From: Opitutales bacterium
Lineage (GTDB): Bacteria > Verrucomicrobiota > Verrucomicrobiia > Opitutales > Seribacteraceae
Reading direction: 5' to 3'
DNA length: 34,579 nucleotides
NCBI GenBank assembly: GCA_029251885.1
Contig: JAQXCL010000136.1
Span: 1 to 34,579, forward strand
This document shows positions 8,073 through 16,894 of the stretch, one piece after another. The notes below the pieces were generated by a model that was not told the DNA's origin, made no database searches, and worked only from the letters and a program-made list of their open reading frames with translations. The position numbers and the translations under genes are program-made. Positions within the stretch are counted from its first letter, which is position 1; each line of letters starts with the position of its first letter.

Positions 8073-9257
8073 TCAAGCTGGTGCAGTTGATTTTTTATGC
8101 TCGCTTACCAATCGATGAAACGAGAAAAAAAGAAAGTGAGCATCGTTGGGACCGGGTGCAGCCTCCGGGTGGTACTGTACGGAAAAGACCGGTTTTCCTT
8201 TGATACGCATGCCCGATACGGTGTCGTCATTCAAATTGTACTCTGTGACCACTGCACCATGAGCTTCCAGATCTTCTTTGCTTGAGGCAAAGCCATGATT
8301 TTGAGAAGTGATGGAGACTTTTTCGGTCTCAACATTTTTTACGGGTTGGTTACCTCCACGATGTCCAAACTTCAACTTATAGGTGCTTGCCCCAATGGCA
8401 TGGGTTAAAACCTGATGCCCCAAACAGATTCCAAAAATTGGATATTCATCTATTAATTCGCGAATGGCAGAGTGGGCGTAATCAAGGGCGGAGGGATCTC
8501 CTGGACCATTTGACAGGAAGATGGCGTCCGGATTGTGGGATCGGGCATCATCAGCAGATGCATCGGCAGGGAGGACCGTGACTTCAAAGCCACTGTTTCT
8601 CAAGTTCTTATAAATGGCTCTTTTGGCACCGTAATCAAAGGCAACCAGTCGATGAACCTGGCCATCACTTAATGCAGAGGAGGAAAGAGCAGTACCTGGT
8701 ACGGAAAAGGGTTGGCTGAGTTCGCCTGAAGCATCCCAAATGAACGACTCCTTACAGGTTACTTCCTTAACGAAGTCACGACCTACCAGACCTTCCCAAT
8801 CTTTTGCTTTTGTAAGAGCTTCTTCATCCGATATTCCTTCGGTGCTCAAACATGCTTTAAGGGCTCCATGAACCCGTAAACTTTTGGTCACTCTGCGGGT
8901 GTCAATTCCTTCAATGCCAGGAATGCCATGCTTAGATAAATAATCTGACAGGTTGCCCGTTGCCCGCCAGTTGCTGACCACGGGGCTTAAATCGTGCACC
9001 ACAAAGCCGGCCACTTTGGGCCCGTCTGACTCTTCGTCTTCTAGGTTAACTCCATAATTTCCAATTTGCGGAGTGGTCATAGTGACGATCTGTCCGAAAT
9101 AAGAAGGGTCAGTCAGGGTTTCCTGATACCCGGTCATCCCGGTGTTAAATACCGCTTCCCCGGAAACGGTAGTTTTCGCCCCAAAGGCGAATCCGCGAAA
9201 TATGCTGCCATCCTCTAAAGCGAGAACAGCGTTTCTTGTCTTGGCTTGCCAACTCAT
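8073..9257 (-). CDS. carA: Carbamoyl-phosphate synthase small subunit
   Basis: The 394-residue glutaminase subunit supplies ammonia from glutamine to CarB for carbamoyl phosphate, feeding arginine and pyrimidine synthesis. The N-terminal CPSase domain shows the expected LEDGSIFRG, GEAVFNTGMTGYQE and TDPSY. The C-terminal class I glutamine amidotransferase domain has FLSNGPGDP, the nucleophile elbow GICLGHQ and the His-Glu pair in QYHPEA. The length is typical. No carB lies next to it; the gene is followed instead by the deacetylase-family gene with a three-base gap. The start ATG at 9257 gives the normal N-terminus and faces pckG across 139 bases. Confidence 0.95.
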   Translation of the reverse strand: MSWQAKTRNAVLALEDGSIFRGFAFGAKTTVSGEAVFNTGMTGYQETLTDPSYFGQIVTMTTPQIGNYGVNLEDEESDGPKVAGFVVHDLSPVVSNWRATGNLSDYLSKHGIPGIEGIDTRRVTKSLRVHGALKACLSTEGISDEEALTKAKDWEGLVGRDFVKEVTCKESFIWDASGELSQPFSVPGTALSSSALSDGQVHRLVAFDYGAKRAIYKNLRNSGFEVTVLPADASADDARSHNPDAIFLSNGPGDPSALDYAHSAIRELIDEYPIFGICLGHQVLTHAIGASTYKLKFGHRGGNQPVKNVETEKVSITSQNHGFASSKEDLEAHGAVVTEYNLNDDTVSGMRIKGKPVFSVQYHPEAAPGPNDAHFLFFSFHRLVSEHKKSTAPA

Positions 9258-9337
9258 GAGATTGGAACAAGAGGGTAAAGCTGAAGGGATTCAACGCAAA
9301 CTTGATTTATTCCCAATTAGTAAAAAAATAAAATTTA

Positions 9338-9385
9338 CTAGGTTCCGATCGATCGGGGTTTGACTATCCCAGGGAGGAACCCTAG
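9338..9385 (+). promoter_or_regulatory. Inverted-repeat leader of pckG, with a 12-bp palindrome
   Basis: CTAGGTTCC (9338-9346) and GGAACCCTAG (9376-9385) are complementary apart from one extra base. GGGG and CCC between them could extend the pairing inward. The left arm overlaps the exact palindrome CCGATCGATCGG (9345-9356). The right arm begins within GGGAGG, the only strong Shine-Dalgarno-like sequence near this gene, which sits about 19 bases before the ATG. It could be an RNA hairpin or a protein operator; both are inference. Confidence 0.45.
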
Positions 9386-9396
9386 CGAATGAAAAG

Positions 9397-11211
9397 ATGG
9401 GAAATAATAAAGAACTTTATGATCGGTCGAGAACCAGCAACATCGCTTTGCTCAAATGGTTGGATAAAATGGTGGTTATGTGCCAACCGGCAAGCGTTCG
9501 TTGGTGTGACGGATCAGATGCAGAATGGAATGAATTGTGTGGCTTGATGGAGCAGAACGGATCGATGATTCGATTGGACGAAAAAAAGCGCCCAAATAGT
9601 TATCTCGTCCGATCTGATCCCCGAGATGTAGCCCGGGTGGAAAGCAGGACTTTTATATGCAGTTACGGCAAGGAAGATGCGGGTCCTACAAACAACTGGG
9701 AGGAACCCCGCAAAATGCGTGCAAAACTTAAACGTTTATTTAAAGGATGTATGAAAGGCCGGGTGATGTACATCGTTCCCTTTTGCATGGGTCCTTTGGG
9801 TTCTCCTATTTCCCAGTATGGAGTACAGGTTACCGACTCTCCCTATGCGGTCCTCAATATGCGTATCATGACTAGGATGGGTCAGTCCGTATTAGATTCC
9901 ATGGGAGAGAAAGATTTTTTTATTCCCTGCTTACATTCAGTTGGGATGCCTTTGGGGGAAGGGGTGGAAGATGTTCCTTGGCCTTGTGATCCCGATAATA
10001 CCTACATCGTTCATTTTCCAGAACAACGGACAATTGTTTCTTACGGAAGTGGTTATGGGGGGAATGCCTTACTCGGTAAGAAGTGTCTGGCCCTGCGTAT
10101 TGCATCTTGTATGGCCCGTGACAACCAATGGATGGCTGAACACATGTTAATCTTAGGTGTGGAAAGCCCGGATGGTGAAAAGACCTATGTTGCCGGTGCA
10201 TTTCCAAGTGCCTGTGGAAAAACGAACATGGCTATGCTCGTACCACCCGACAGTATGGAAGGTTGGAAGGTGACCACGGTAGGAGATGATATTGCCTGGC
10301 TTAAGCCTGACGAAGAGGGTGGTCTTCGGGCAATCAATCCGGAAGCCGGATTTTTTGGGGTCGCTCCAGGTACTTCATGGGAAACCAATCCCAATGCGAT
10401 GGAATCGATGAAGGAGAATACTATTTTTACTAATGTTGCTTTAACCGCAGATGGTGATGTGTGGTGGGAAGGATTAACCAAGGTTGCTCCCGAAGGCATA
10501 ATTGATTGGCGAGGGAACCCATGGAGTCCCAGTTCTGATACGCCAGCCGCTCATCCAAACGCCAGGTTTACCGCTCCTGCCTCCCAATGTCCGACAATTG
10601 ATAAGGACTGGGAAAATCCAACGGGTGTGCCTATTGCCGCTTTTGTTTTCGGTGGTCGGAGGATGTCAGATATTCCCTTGGTCTACCAATCGTTCAATTG
10701 GAATCATGGTGTTTACTTGGGAGCTACTTTAGCTTCCGAAACCACCGCAGCTGCTGAAGGCAAACTCGGTAATTTACGCCGAGACCCTATGGCCATGCTT
10801 CCTTTTTGCGGATATAATATGGGAGATTATTTCCGCCACTGGATAAGGATGGGAAAACGGTTGGAAAATAAACCGCGTATCTTTCATGTCAATTGGTTCC
10901 GCAAAGATGAGGAAGGGAATTTTCTTTGGCCTGGCTTTCGTGAAAATATGAGGGTTTTACGATGGATGGTGGAGCGAACTTCTGGAAAAGCCAGGGCAGT
11001 TGAAGGTCCTCTTGGTTGGGCACCCCGTAAAAAGGATTTGGATTGGTCCGGTATGGAGTTTGATGAAGAAAAGTGGAACGAACTGATGAGTATCAATCCC
11101 GAGAGTTTGCGAATGCAAACCTTGAGGCATGAAGAGTTGTTCCTGCAAATATCTGAATATCTTCCCAAGGAAATGCTTTTTGAGCGGGAGCTATTGGTCT
11201 CTCGTCTTTAG
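9397..11211 (+). CDS. pckG: Phosphoenolpyruvate carboxykinase (GTP)
   Basis: The 604-residue enzyme converts oxaloacetate and GTP to phosphoenolpyruvate, CO2 and GDP, the entry step of gluconeogenesis, in the cytoplasm. GTP-type hallmarks are present: the early CQP...CDGS region, the P-loop-like [12 protein letters not shown] (about residues 269-280) carrying the reactive cysteine, GDDIAWLK for metal binding, FGGRR, and [10 protein letters not shown] near the guanine site. Length is normal. The ATG at 9397 is chosen because it opens the correct frame and no in-frame start lies just upstream; ATG at 9389 is better placed behind GGGAGG but is out of frame. The gene converges on ctaG with only six bases between stops. 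Confidence 0.96.
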   Translation: MGNNKELYDRSRTSNIALLKWLDKMVVMCQPASVRWCDGSDAEWNELCGLMEQNGSMIRLDEKKRPNSYLVRSDPRDVARVESRTFICSYGKEDAGPTNNWEEPRKMRAKLKRLFKGCMKGRVMYIVPFCMGPLGSPISQYGVQVTDSPYAVLNMRIMTRMGQSVLDSMGEKDFFIPCLHSVGMPLGEGVEDVPWPCDPDNTYIVHFPEQRTIVSYGSGYGGNALLGKKCLALRIASCMARDNQWMAEHMLILGVESPDGEKTYVAGAFPSACGKTNMAMLVPPDSMEGWKVTTVGDDIAWLKPDEEGGLRAINPEAGFFGVAPGTSWETNPNAMESMKENTIFTNVALTADGDVWWEGLTKVAPEGIIDWRGNPWSPSSDTPAAHPNARFTAPASQCPTIDKDWENPTGVPIAAFVFGGRRMSDIPLVYQSFNWNHGVYLGATLASETTAAAEGKLGNLRRDPMAMLPFCGYNMGDYFRHWIRMGKRLENKPRIFHVNWFRKDEEGNFLWPGFRENMRVLRWMVERTSGKARAVEGPLGWAPRKKDLDWSGMEFDEEKWNELMSINPESLRMQTLRHEELFLQISEYLPKEMLFERELLVSRL

Positions 11212-11227
11212 AAAGATTTAAGAGACC
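11196..11227. terminator. Inverted repeat spanning the convergent stops of pckG and ctaG
   Basis: GGTCTCT (11196-11202) and AGAGACC (11221-11227) form a perfect 7-bp stem. Inside it, TCTTT and AAAGA form a second stem. Both stop codons lie within the structure. No T-run follows on either strand, so it is not a standard intrinsic terminator; it may be a shared 3'-end structure. Confidence 0.4.
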
Positions 11228-12030
11228 TGACCGTTTGCCGGTTGGTTCTTTGTCCACCGGTAAAATATTGAAGCAAGTACACCTACAGAAACTGCCATAT
11301 TTGCGACCTTCATCAAGACACCCCCAGCTTTCTGGTCTTCTAGGGGGGTAAGTTCCATGACCCGTTCGGCATAAAAATAGGTGTCATAGAGAACATCCTT
11401 AGAAAATGTAAGGATGGCAAAGATTGGAGTTTGTCCGAGCATAAGGGCTAGAATGTAGAGCATTTGTGGACCAAATGCCATGCTCGGAACCCGCTTGGAT
11501 GGAGCACAAATAGGCCACCACATAAGCAGGGATACAAAAAACATGGAGAGGTGTTCGGCCATGTGCAGGGTTTTGTCGCGAATAGCAGCCTCATAAAAAG
11601 CACCCACATGCCAAAATGAAAATACTAAAGTAAACAAAAGTCCGGCAATAATCGGGTGGGCAAGAAAGCGGAGAGTTGATTCTAATGTTGGCCGATGCCT
11701 AAGAAATTCATCGACCAGGGGTTGAGGTAGTCCAAGCAGTATAAATAAGGGACAAATGTACATCAAAATATTGTGCTGAACCATGTGGGCACAAAAGAGA
11801 AAATTTTCGCCTAGCGGGTCGAGTGGGGATCCAACAGCGAGATAGAATGTAATCAGACCCGTTGCAAACCAAACAGAGTGTTTGGTAGAATGAGGAAGCT
11901 GAGGACAAGCTCGGACCCTAAATGGTCCATTAAATAAAGCATAAACCCAACCAACAAAGAGAATACCTCCAATTAGAGCTGGTTCAGTATGCCAATGAAG
12001 TAAAGTGATGGGTGAGTTTTCCATGAACAA
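11218..12030 (-). CDS. ctaG: Cytochrome c oxidase assembly protein, caa3 CtaG type
   Basis: A 270-residue polytopic membrane protein, last gene of the oxidase operon. Several hydrophobic helices alternate with short loops; HWHTEPALIGGILFVGW at the N-terminus, CAHMVQHNILMYICPLFILLG in the middle and MAEHLSMFF later match the caa3_CtaG family. That family is needed to assemble or mature caa3-type oxidase and is unrelated to the Cox11-type CtaG of proteobacteria. The conserved histidines in these segments are probable metal-site residues, an inference. It lies 61 bases after ctaF on the same strand. Its stop is six bases from the pckG stop. Confidence 0.88.
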   Translation of the reverse strand: MFMENSPITLLHWHTEPALIGGILFVGWVYALFNGPFRVRACPQLPHSTKHSVWFATGLITFYLAVGSPLDPLGENFLFCAHMVQHNILMYICPLFILLGLPQPLVDEFLRHRPTLESTLRFLAHPIIAGLLFTLVFSFWHVGAFYEAAIRDKTLHMAEHLSMFFVSLLMWWPICAPSKRVPSMAFGPQMLYILALMLGQTPIFAILTFSKDVLYDTYFYAERVMELTPLEDQKAGGVLMKVANMAVSVGVLASIFYRWTKNQPANGQVS

Positions 12031-12091
12031 GAAAACAAACTACTGACAATCCCGCATCAAGCAACTAGCGGGGTAAAAAATGGAAAAGTAA

Positions 12092-12775
12092 TTATTGGGC
12101 TTCAGTCCAATAATGCTCGGACTTTACTTTGAGTCGAAAGTCAGCTGAGGTAGCATTCTCAGTTAAGAGAGCAATGGTTGATTCGTCTATTTCTTCTGAT
12201 CCGTCGGGATGTGAAAGCAAAAAGAATGGATTGCCTGGATTCCTTGAATTGATCTCAATCATATCAGCTCCGCCAGTTATTCGGTATGAAATTAAATGGG
12301 GAACGGTGTTTACTTTTTTCCAATTCTTGTCTTCGAATTGTTTGCTAGATTGATGGTCTTTTTTAGACTGAAAGTAAGTATTGTCCTGAAAGACAAAATC
12401 ACCTTTGTTGTAGGTTGTGTCGGACTTCCAGGACTCTTCAAGTTTTGAGACCTCAAATTTTTCGACGACAGGATGAACATCCGACATATAGATGACGGCA
12501 AAGTAAGTACCCAGGGCGATTACAAGACCCATTAAAAAAAGAATGGTGTTTAGTGCTTTGTCCCATCTCAGGTGCATGAACCACCAAATAACGCCAAAAA
12601 ACTTAACAATCGAAGTGGCAAAAAGAATCCCGATTATGGACGTACTCTCAAAGGTCTGCACGTAAATGATGACGACTTCTATGCCGGTAATGGCGACAAG
12701 AATCATCGAGAGGTTGAAGAAGGTAAAGAAGCGCTTGCTTTCTTCAGCAACAGGGTCGTCGGAATGTCCGCTCAT
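12092..12775 (-). CDS. ctaF: caa3 cytochrome oxidase subunit IV with extra C-terminal soluble domain
   Basis: Residues 1-100 are a standard prokaryotic oxidase subunit IV: three membrane helices at about 21-39, 47-67 and 76-98, with the family-typical VIWWFMHLRWDKA at about 62-74. The gene position between subunit III and ctaG agrees. The protein is 227 residues, roughly twice the usual length. Residues 110-227 are polar and soluble. W116, Y122, G125-D126, V128 and Y134 form a W-x5-Y-x2-G-D-x-V-x5-Y spacing reminiscent of small chitin-binding (CBM5/12-like) modules; whether it is one is unknown. With three helices, the tail should be on the opposite side from the N-terminus, probably the outer face. 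Confidence 0.85.
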   Translation of the reverse strand: MSGHSDDPVAEESKRFFTFFNLSMILVAITGIEVVIIYVQTFESTSIIGILFATSIVKFFGVIWWFMHLRWDKALNTILFLMGLVIALGTYFAVIYMSDVHPVVEKFEVSKLEESWKSDTTYNKGDFVFQDNTYFQSKKDHQSSKQFEDKNWKKVNTVPHLISYRITGGADMIEINSRNPGNPFFLLSHPDGSEEIDESTIALLTENATSADFRLKVKSEHYWTEAQ

Positions 12776-12831
12776 GATAAGAAAAAATTAAGTAAATGAA
12801 AGGGGTGTGAAGTACGGTAATGCAAAAAAGA

Positions 12832-13479
12832 CTAAAGGGCGTATTCCATTAAATATATGACGGGAAAAATGATAATCCATACAATATCAACGAAGTGCCA
12901 ATATAATCCGCATATTTCAATATCGATGGCATGAGCCACACTCATTTTTCCAGTGAAGGAATAAGCCAACCAACCGATAAGCCAGAATACACCAATGGCA
13001 ACGTGGGTGCCATGTGTACCGGTTAACACATAAAAGGTAGATCCAAAAACATGTGGTTCTCCTCGGTAGGTCGATAGGGTGAGTTCGTTGCCTGGAGCAT
13101 GGATAAAGTGGGTGAATTCGTATACTTGGCAGGCGAGAAAAATAGCCCCAAAAATAATGGTGCCAAAAAGCATCCAACGCATACTTTTCAAATTCCCCTT
13201 GTGGATCGCCGATACTCCAAGTGCCATAAATAAGGAACTTGCGAGCAGGATGAAGGTACTGAAGGAAGTAAGTTCGATATCAAAGACATCCCTGATGTCC
13301 AAAAAGTTACCACCAACTGTGGCAGAAATCTTACGATAAATAAGATGGGTGGAAATCAAAGTACCGAAGAACATACAATCGGAACCGAGAAAAGCCCACA
13401 TGAGCACTTTTTTGTTTGGAATACCCGTACTGGTTACAGGTTCGTGATGCTCGAGGGCGTGGGCACTTGCGTCGCTCAT
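12832..13479 (-). CDS. ctaE: Cytochrome c oxidase subunit III
   Basis: A 215-residue membrane protein with about five helices, the short form usual in caa3 oxidases rather than the seven-helix mitochondrial form. It shows LMWAFLGSDCMFFGTLISTHLIYR near the N-terminus, the TGTHGTHVAIGVFWL segment, and the C-terminal GLYWHFVDIVWIIIFPVIYL typical of subunit III. Subunit III contains no redox metals and stabilises the catalytic core and its proton uptake. It lies 37 bases after ctaD and 56 before ctaF in the same operon. The ATG start has no Shine-Dalgarno site. Confidence 0.95.
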   Translation of the reverse strand: MSDASAHALEHHEPVTSTGIPNKKVLMWAFLGSDCMFFGTLISTHLIYRKISATVGGNFLDIRDVFDIELTSFSTFILLASSLFMALGVSAIHKGNLKSMRWMLFGTIIFGAIFLACQVYEFTHFIHAPGNELTLSTYRGEPHVFGSTFYVLTGTHGTHVAIGVFWLIGWLAYSFTGKMSVAHAIDIEICGLYWHFVDIVWIIIFPVIYLMEYAL

Positions 13480-13516
13480 AAGATATAAAAATTAAAAGAT
13501 GTAAAAAATTGGTAAA

Positions 13517-15460
13517 TTATTCGTCGTTTTCCTTGGGGAATAAATGATAACCGCCAGGACCTTCCAATGCCCACATAATCATCCCGATAATAGCAATTGA
13601 ACCAGCAAGGATTGGAACCGTGTAATCACGAACTAATTCACCACTTGGATCTATATTGCGGTGAAAAAGCATACCTATGGCCAATCCAAACAATCCAAGT
13701 GCGGTTACCAATGGCCACCATGAACGATCTGGCATGTGTACACCGTGGTCGTCCAACGGTTCTTTTTCAGCATGGTTTTCCCGGGGTCCATAGTTGTTTT
13801 CCCAGGCTTGATCCTTAGCCTTGATGATAGGAGTACGTGCAAAGTTGTATTCTTTAACTGGAGAGGAGAGTGCCCACTCCAATGTGCGGGCATCCCAGGG
13901 GTTATTTCCAGCAGGTTTTAATTTTTTGTTAAAGAAGGCACTTACGAATTGATAAATTCCAATGACAATTCCTACTCCGAGAATAAAAGCTCCAACGGTG
14001 GCGATTTGATTCCATGTTTCAAAACCGTGTCCTTCATTGTAGGTGTGTGTGCGTCTTGGTTGGCCAATCATTCCGAGGTAATGCATGGGGAAGAATGTCA
14101 GGTTAAATCCAAGAAACATGAGGGTGAAAACAAATTTCCCCAGTTTTTCGTTCAACATGCGTCCAGTCATCTTGGGCAACCAGAAGTAAAATCCACAAAA
14201 TAATCCAAAAAGTGCTCCTCCAATAAGTACATAATGAAAGTGGGCGACTACAAAATAGGAGTCTTGATGCTGAGCATCAATCGGTACCGAAGAGTGCATG
14301 ATACCGGTAAATCCACCAATCATAAACATGGTAATAAACCCTAGAGCGAACAACATAGGCGTATCAAAGCGGATGCGTCCTCCCCACATGGTCCCTATCC
14401 AGTTAAAAATTTTAATCCCGGTGGGGATTGCAATTAACATAGTAAGCATGGCAAAAGCAGAGGTCGCAACCACGCCCATACCAGTAGTAAACATGTGATG
14501 ACTCCAAACGGCAAAGCCCATAAATCCAATAATAGCACCGGAGAAAACGATTAATCCGTAACCGAAAAGGGGTTTGCGAGAAAACACAGGGATTACCTCT
14601 GATACAATACCCATGGCTGGAAGAATAAGAATGTAAACTTCCGGATGTCCAAAAATCCAGAATAAATGCTGCCAAAGGTGGGGTTTTCCGCCTTCTAAAA
14701 AGTCATAAAAATTAGTTCCGTAAGTACGATCGAACATCAATTCAACCAAGGCAATTGTAATGGCCGGGAAAGCCAAAATGATTAAAAAGCTGACGATCAA
14801 TGTCATCCATGTAAACACGGGTAAACGCATCATGGTCATGCCGGGAGCTCGCATATTTATGATGGTTGTTATGAAATTAAAAGATGCGAGCAAAGAGGCA
14901 ACCCCAAGTATTTGAAGGGAGAAAATCCAAAAGTCTGGACCCATATCTCCGACAACTTCAGCAAAGCGGGTATCAGTAAGTGGTGCATAACCGAACCATC
15001 CGATAGCTGGGGATCCACCAGTAAAAAACCAACTTAGGTTAAGAATGAGACCACCACTAATAAAGCACCAAAGACTGAGCGCGTTCATCCGGGGAAAAGC
15101 AACATCTCTTGCCCCAATCTGCAGGGGCATGAGGTAATTAAAAAAGGCAGCACTCAAAGGCATGATTACCAGGAACACCATAGTTGTTCCATGCATAGTA
15201 AACATTTGATTGTATTGGCGGTTGGTCAATACATCCATGTTGTGATCCCACAATTGAGATCGTATGAGAAGCGCCTCAAGACCACCAACGATAAGAAAGA
15301 AAAGTGCGGTCATACCATACATCAGACCAATTTTTTTGTGATCGATTGTAGTCAGCCAGTCTATTAGTCCGGTTGTGTGTTGACCAGGTCTTGGAAAGAC
15401 TTGCGTCTTGGCCTTGTTTTCAGTGTCAGGTGCGAGGTATTTGATCGATTCAGTAGCCAT
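13517..15460 (-). CDS. ctaD: Cytochrome c oxidase subunit I
   Basis: The 647-residue catalytic subunit of an A-type heme-copper oxidase. Ligands are visible: the heme a histidine in MHGTTMVFL, the CuB histidine and cross-linked tyrosine in GHPEVYILILPAMG, the CuB His pair in WSHHMFTTGM, and the two heme histidines in VAHFHYVLIGG. The tyrosine in GHPEVY marks the A family. Twelve core helices are followed by a C-terminal extension of about 130 residues with two more helices (beginning WWPLVTALGLF and VPILAGSIAIIGM), as in other long caa3 subunits I. It reduces O2 to water and pumps protons. It sits 35 bases after coxB. Confidence 0.97.
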   Translation of the reverse strand: MATESIKYLAPDTENKAKTQVFPRPGQHTTGLIDWLTTIDHKKIGLMYGMTALFFLIVGGLEALLIRSQLWDHNMDVLTNRQYNQMFTMHGTTMVFLVIMPLSAAFFNYLMPLQIGARDVAFPRMNALSLWCFISGGLILNLSWFFTGGSPAIGWFGYAPLTDTRFAEVVGDMGPDFWIFSLQILGVASLLASFNFITTIINMRAPGMTMMRLPVFTWMTLIVSFLIILAFPAITIALVELMFDRTYGTNFYDFLEGGKPHLWQHLFWIFGHPEVYILILPAMGIVSEVIPVFSRKPLFGYGLIVFSGAIIGFMGFAVWSHHMFTTGMGVVATSAFAMLTMLIAIPTGIKIFNWIGTMWGGRIRFDTPMLFALGFITMFMIGGFTGIMHSSVPIDAQHQDSYFVVAHFHYVLIGGALFGLFCGFYFWLPKMTGRMLNEKLGKFVFTLMFLGFNLTFFPMHYLGMIGQPRRTHTYNEGHGFETWNQIATVGAFILGVGIVIGIYQFVSAFFNKKLKPAGNNPWDARTLEWALSSPVKEYNFARTPIIKAKDQAWENNYGPRENHAEKEPLDDHGVHMPDRSWWPLVTALGLFGLAIGMLFHRNIDPSGELVRDYTVPILAGSIAIIGMIMWALEGPGGYHLFPKENDE

Positions 15461-15495
15461 GGCGATTCGTATGTTTGGTAAGTGCTAGAAAGCTA

Positions 15496-16887
15496 TTAGG
15501 ACTGTCCAAGAAGATAGGCAATTAGTTGGTTCACTTTTTCATCATCGTCTTGAAGATTACGAAGGGGGTGACGGTCGTCTATGCCCTCACCATTCCACAT
15601 CAGGTTTCCAAATTTGATCTCATTTGAGTTTTTAAGCCATTTTGAAAGGCTTTCTTCATCGTTACGCATCCAACCTGCGGCAAGCGAGGTTCTTAGGCCA
15701 TAGAGGGTAAGGTTGGGTCCCTTGGCTCCAAGCCCGGTTCGGTTGACGGCATGACATTGCACGCATTGTAGTGAGGAGAAGAGTTGTTTACCCTTCTCGT
15801 AATCGTCTGAGTGGGCTTTTTCCCAGGCACCCGGAGCAACTTGAGGGGATTGACCGGGCGAAGTTTTCCGGACGGAACGGTATTCGCGATTTGCACCGGC
15901 TCCTAGTTTGTTGTCAGCAAAGGAGACATAGGAGTTTTTGTTATACGAGGTTTGTGTATCGTATGATTTGGTTTGGAGGTTGGGGTTTTGTGCGTTTTGA
16001 AAACGCTTAACCCATTTATCAAAATCCTCGTCGGTTTGAGCAAGTGCACGGAAAGACATGTATGCATGAGAATTTCCACAAAATTCAGCACACTGACCAT
16101 AGAATAAACCACCAACAGGTTCGAATTCATCAGTAAATTTTTGCTTAGCAAACACTTTTGAGCGCATGGTGCCATCGTGAACTGCAGGCATGGAAGTAGC
16201 AGCGTCGGACTCACCGATTATTTTTTTCTGATCTGCAATAAACCACATAAAGTTCTCCTGCCCAGGCATAAGATCCATCTTGCCGGCAAGCTTGGGTACC
16301 CAAAAACTGTGGATCACATCTTCGGTGCGTAAATTAATACGCACTGCTTTGGTGGCTGGAAAAACAAGTTCATTGGCGGTAACGATACCAAATTGAGGGT
16401 ATTCAAATACCCAAAAGAATCTCTTCCCTGTAACATTAACAGTTATGGCTCCGTCAATTTGACTGCGGTCCAAGCCTAATTTCTCAAGAGATTCTGAATC
16501 ATTGGCGTCAGGTACACGGTTGAGCAGGACAATACCTTGAAGAGTAGGTACAGCTAAGATCACAAGAATGATAGAAGATGCGATAATCAATCCTGTTTCC
16601 ACCATTGAACTTCCGTGGGATTGAGGAGGAATCTCTTTAGCTTCTTCTTCGTTCTTTGCTCGATATCTCCACAAAACATAGAGTAGGCATCCACCGACCG
16701 TGCAAAACAGAAAAATGGTGATCCAGACTGAAAGCATGAATACATCGTATTGGTTTTGCGATACAAGCCCCTTGGGGTCTAGGGCGGACTGTTTGTGATC
16801 GATACGGGAACAGCTTCCGGCGAGAAGGAGGAATAGTCCGGAGAAAAGATTCCGGAATACTGAATATTTTGCAAAGAGTGAGATCAT
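15496..16887 (-). CDS. coxB: caa3 oxidase subunit II: lipoprotein, CuA domain and fused cytochrome c
   Basis: I choose ATG at 16887 (463 residues); the longest frame begins at TTG 16911 and would overlap ctaB. Neither has a Shine-Dalgarno site. A signal ends in AGSC, a lipobox-like sequence with C26. Two helices follow (about 46-73 and 97-122). The CuA domain has H193, then C266-A-E-F-C270-G-N-S-H274 and M277. A class I cytochrome c domain at the C-terminus has CVQCH (C375, C378, H379) and probable axial Met430, making this a caa3 oxidase that carries its own cytochrome c. About 35-40 extra residues (about 221-258) separate the CuA histidine strand from the cysteine loop, where most homologues have only a few. 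The linker to cytochrome c is also long and asparagine/serine-rich. Confidence 0.93.
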   Translation of the reverse strand: MISLFAKYSVFRNLFSGLFLLLAGSCSRIDHKQSALDPKGLVSQNQYDVFMLSVWITIFLFCTVGGCLLYVLWRYRAKNEEEAKEIPPQSHGSSMVETGLIIASSIILVILAVPTLQGIVLLNRVPDANDSESLEKLGLDRSQIDGAITVNVTGKRFFWVFEYPQFGIVTANELVFPATKAVRINLRTEDVIHSFWVPKLAGKMDLMPGQENFMWFIADQKKIIGESDAATSMPAVHDGTMRSKVFAKQKFTDEFEPVGGLFYGQCAEFCGNSHAYMSFRALAQTDEDFDKWVKRFQNAQNPNLQTKSYDTQTSYNKNSYVSFADNKLGAGANREYRSVRKTSPGQSPQVAPGAWEKAHSDDYEKGKQLFSSLQCVQCHAVNRTGLGAKGPNLTLYGLRTSLAAGWMRNDEESLSKWLKNSNEIKFGNLMWNGEGIDDRHPLRNLQDDDEKVNQLIAYLLGQS

Positions 16888-16894
16888 TTTAAAA

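Noticed and set aside
9389-9391. ATG well placed behind GGGAGG as the pckG start
   Set aside because: It is out of frame with PEP carboxykinase and opens only a shadow frame.
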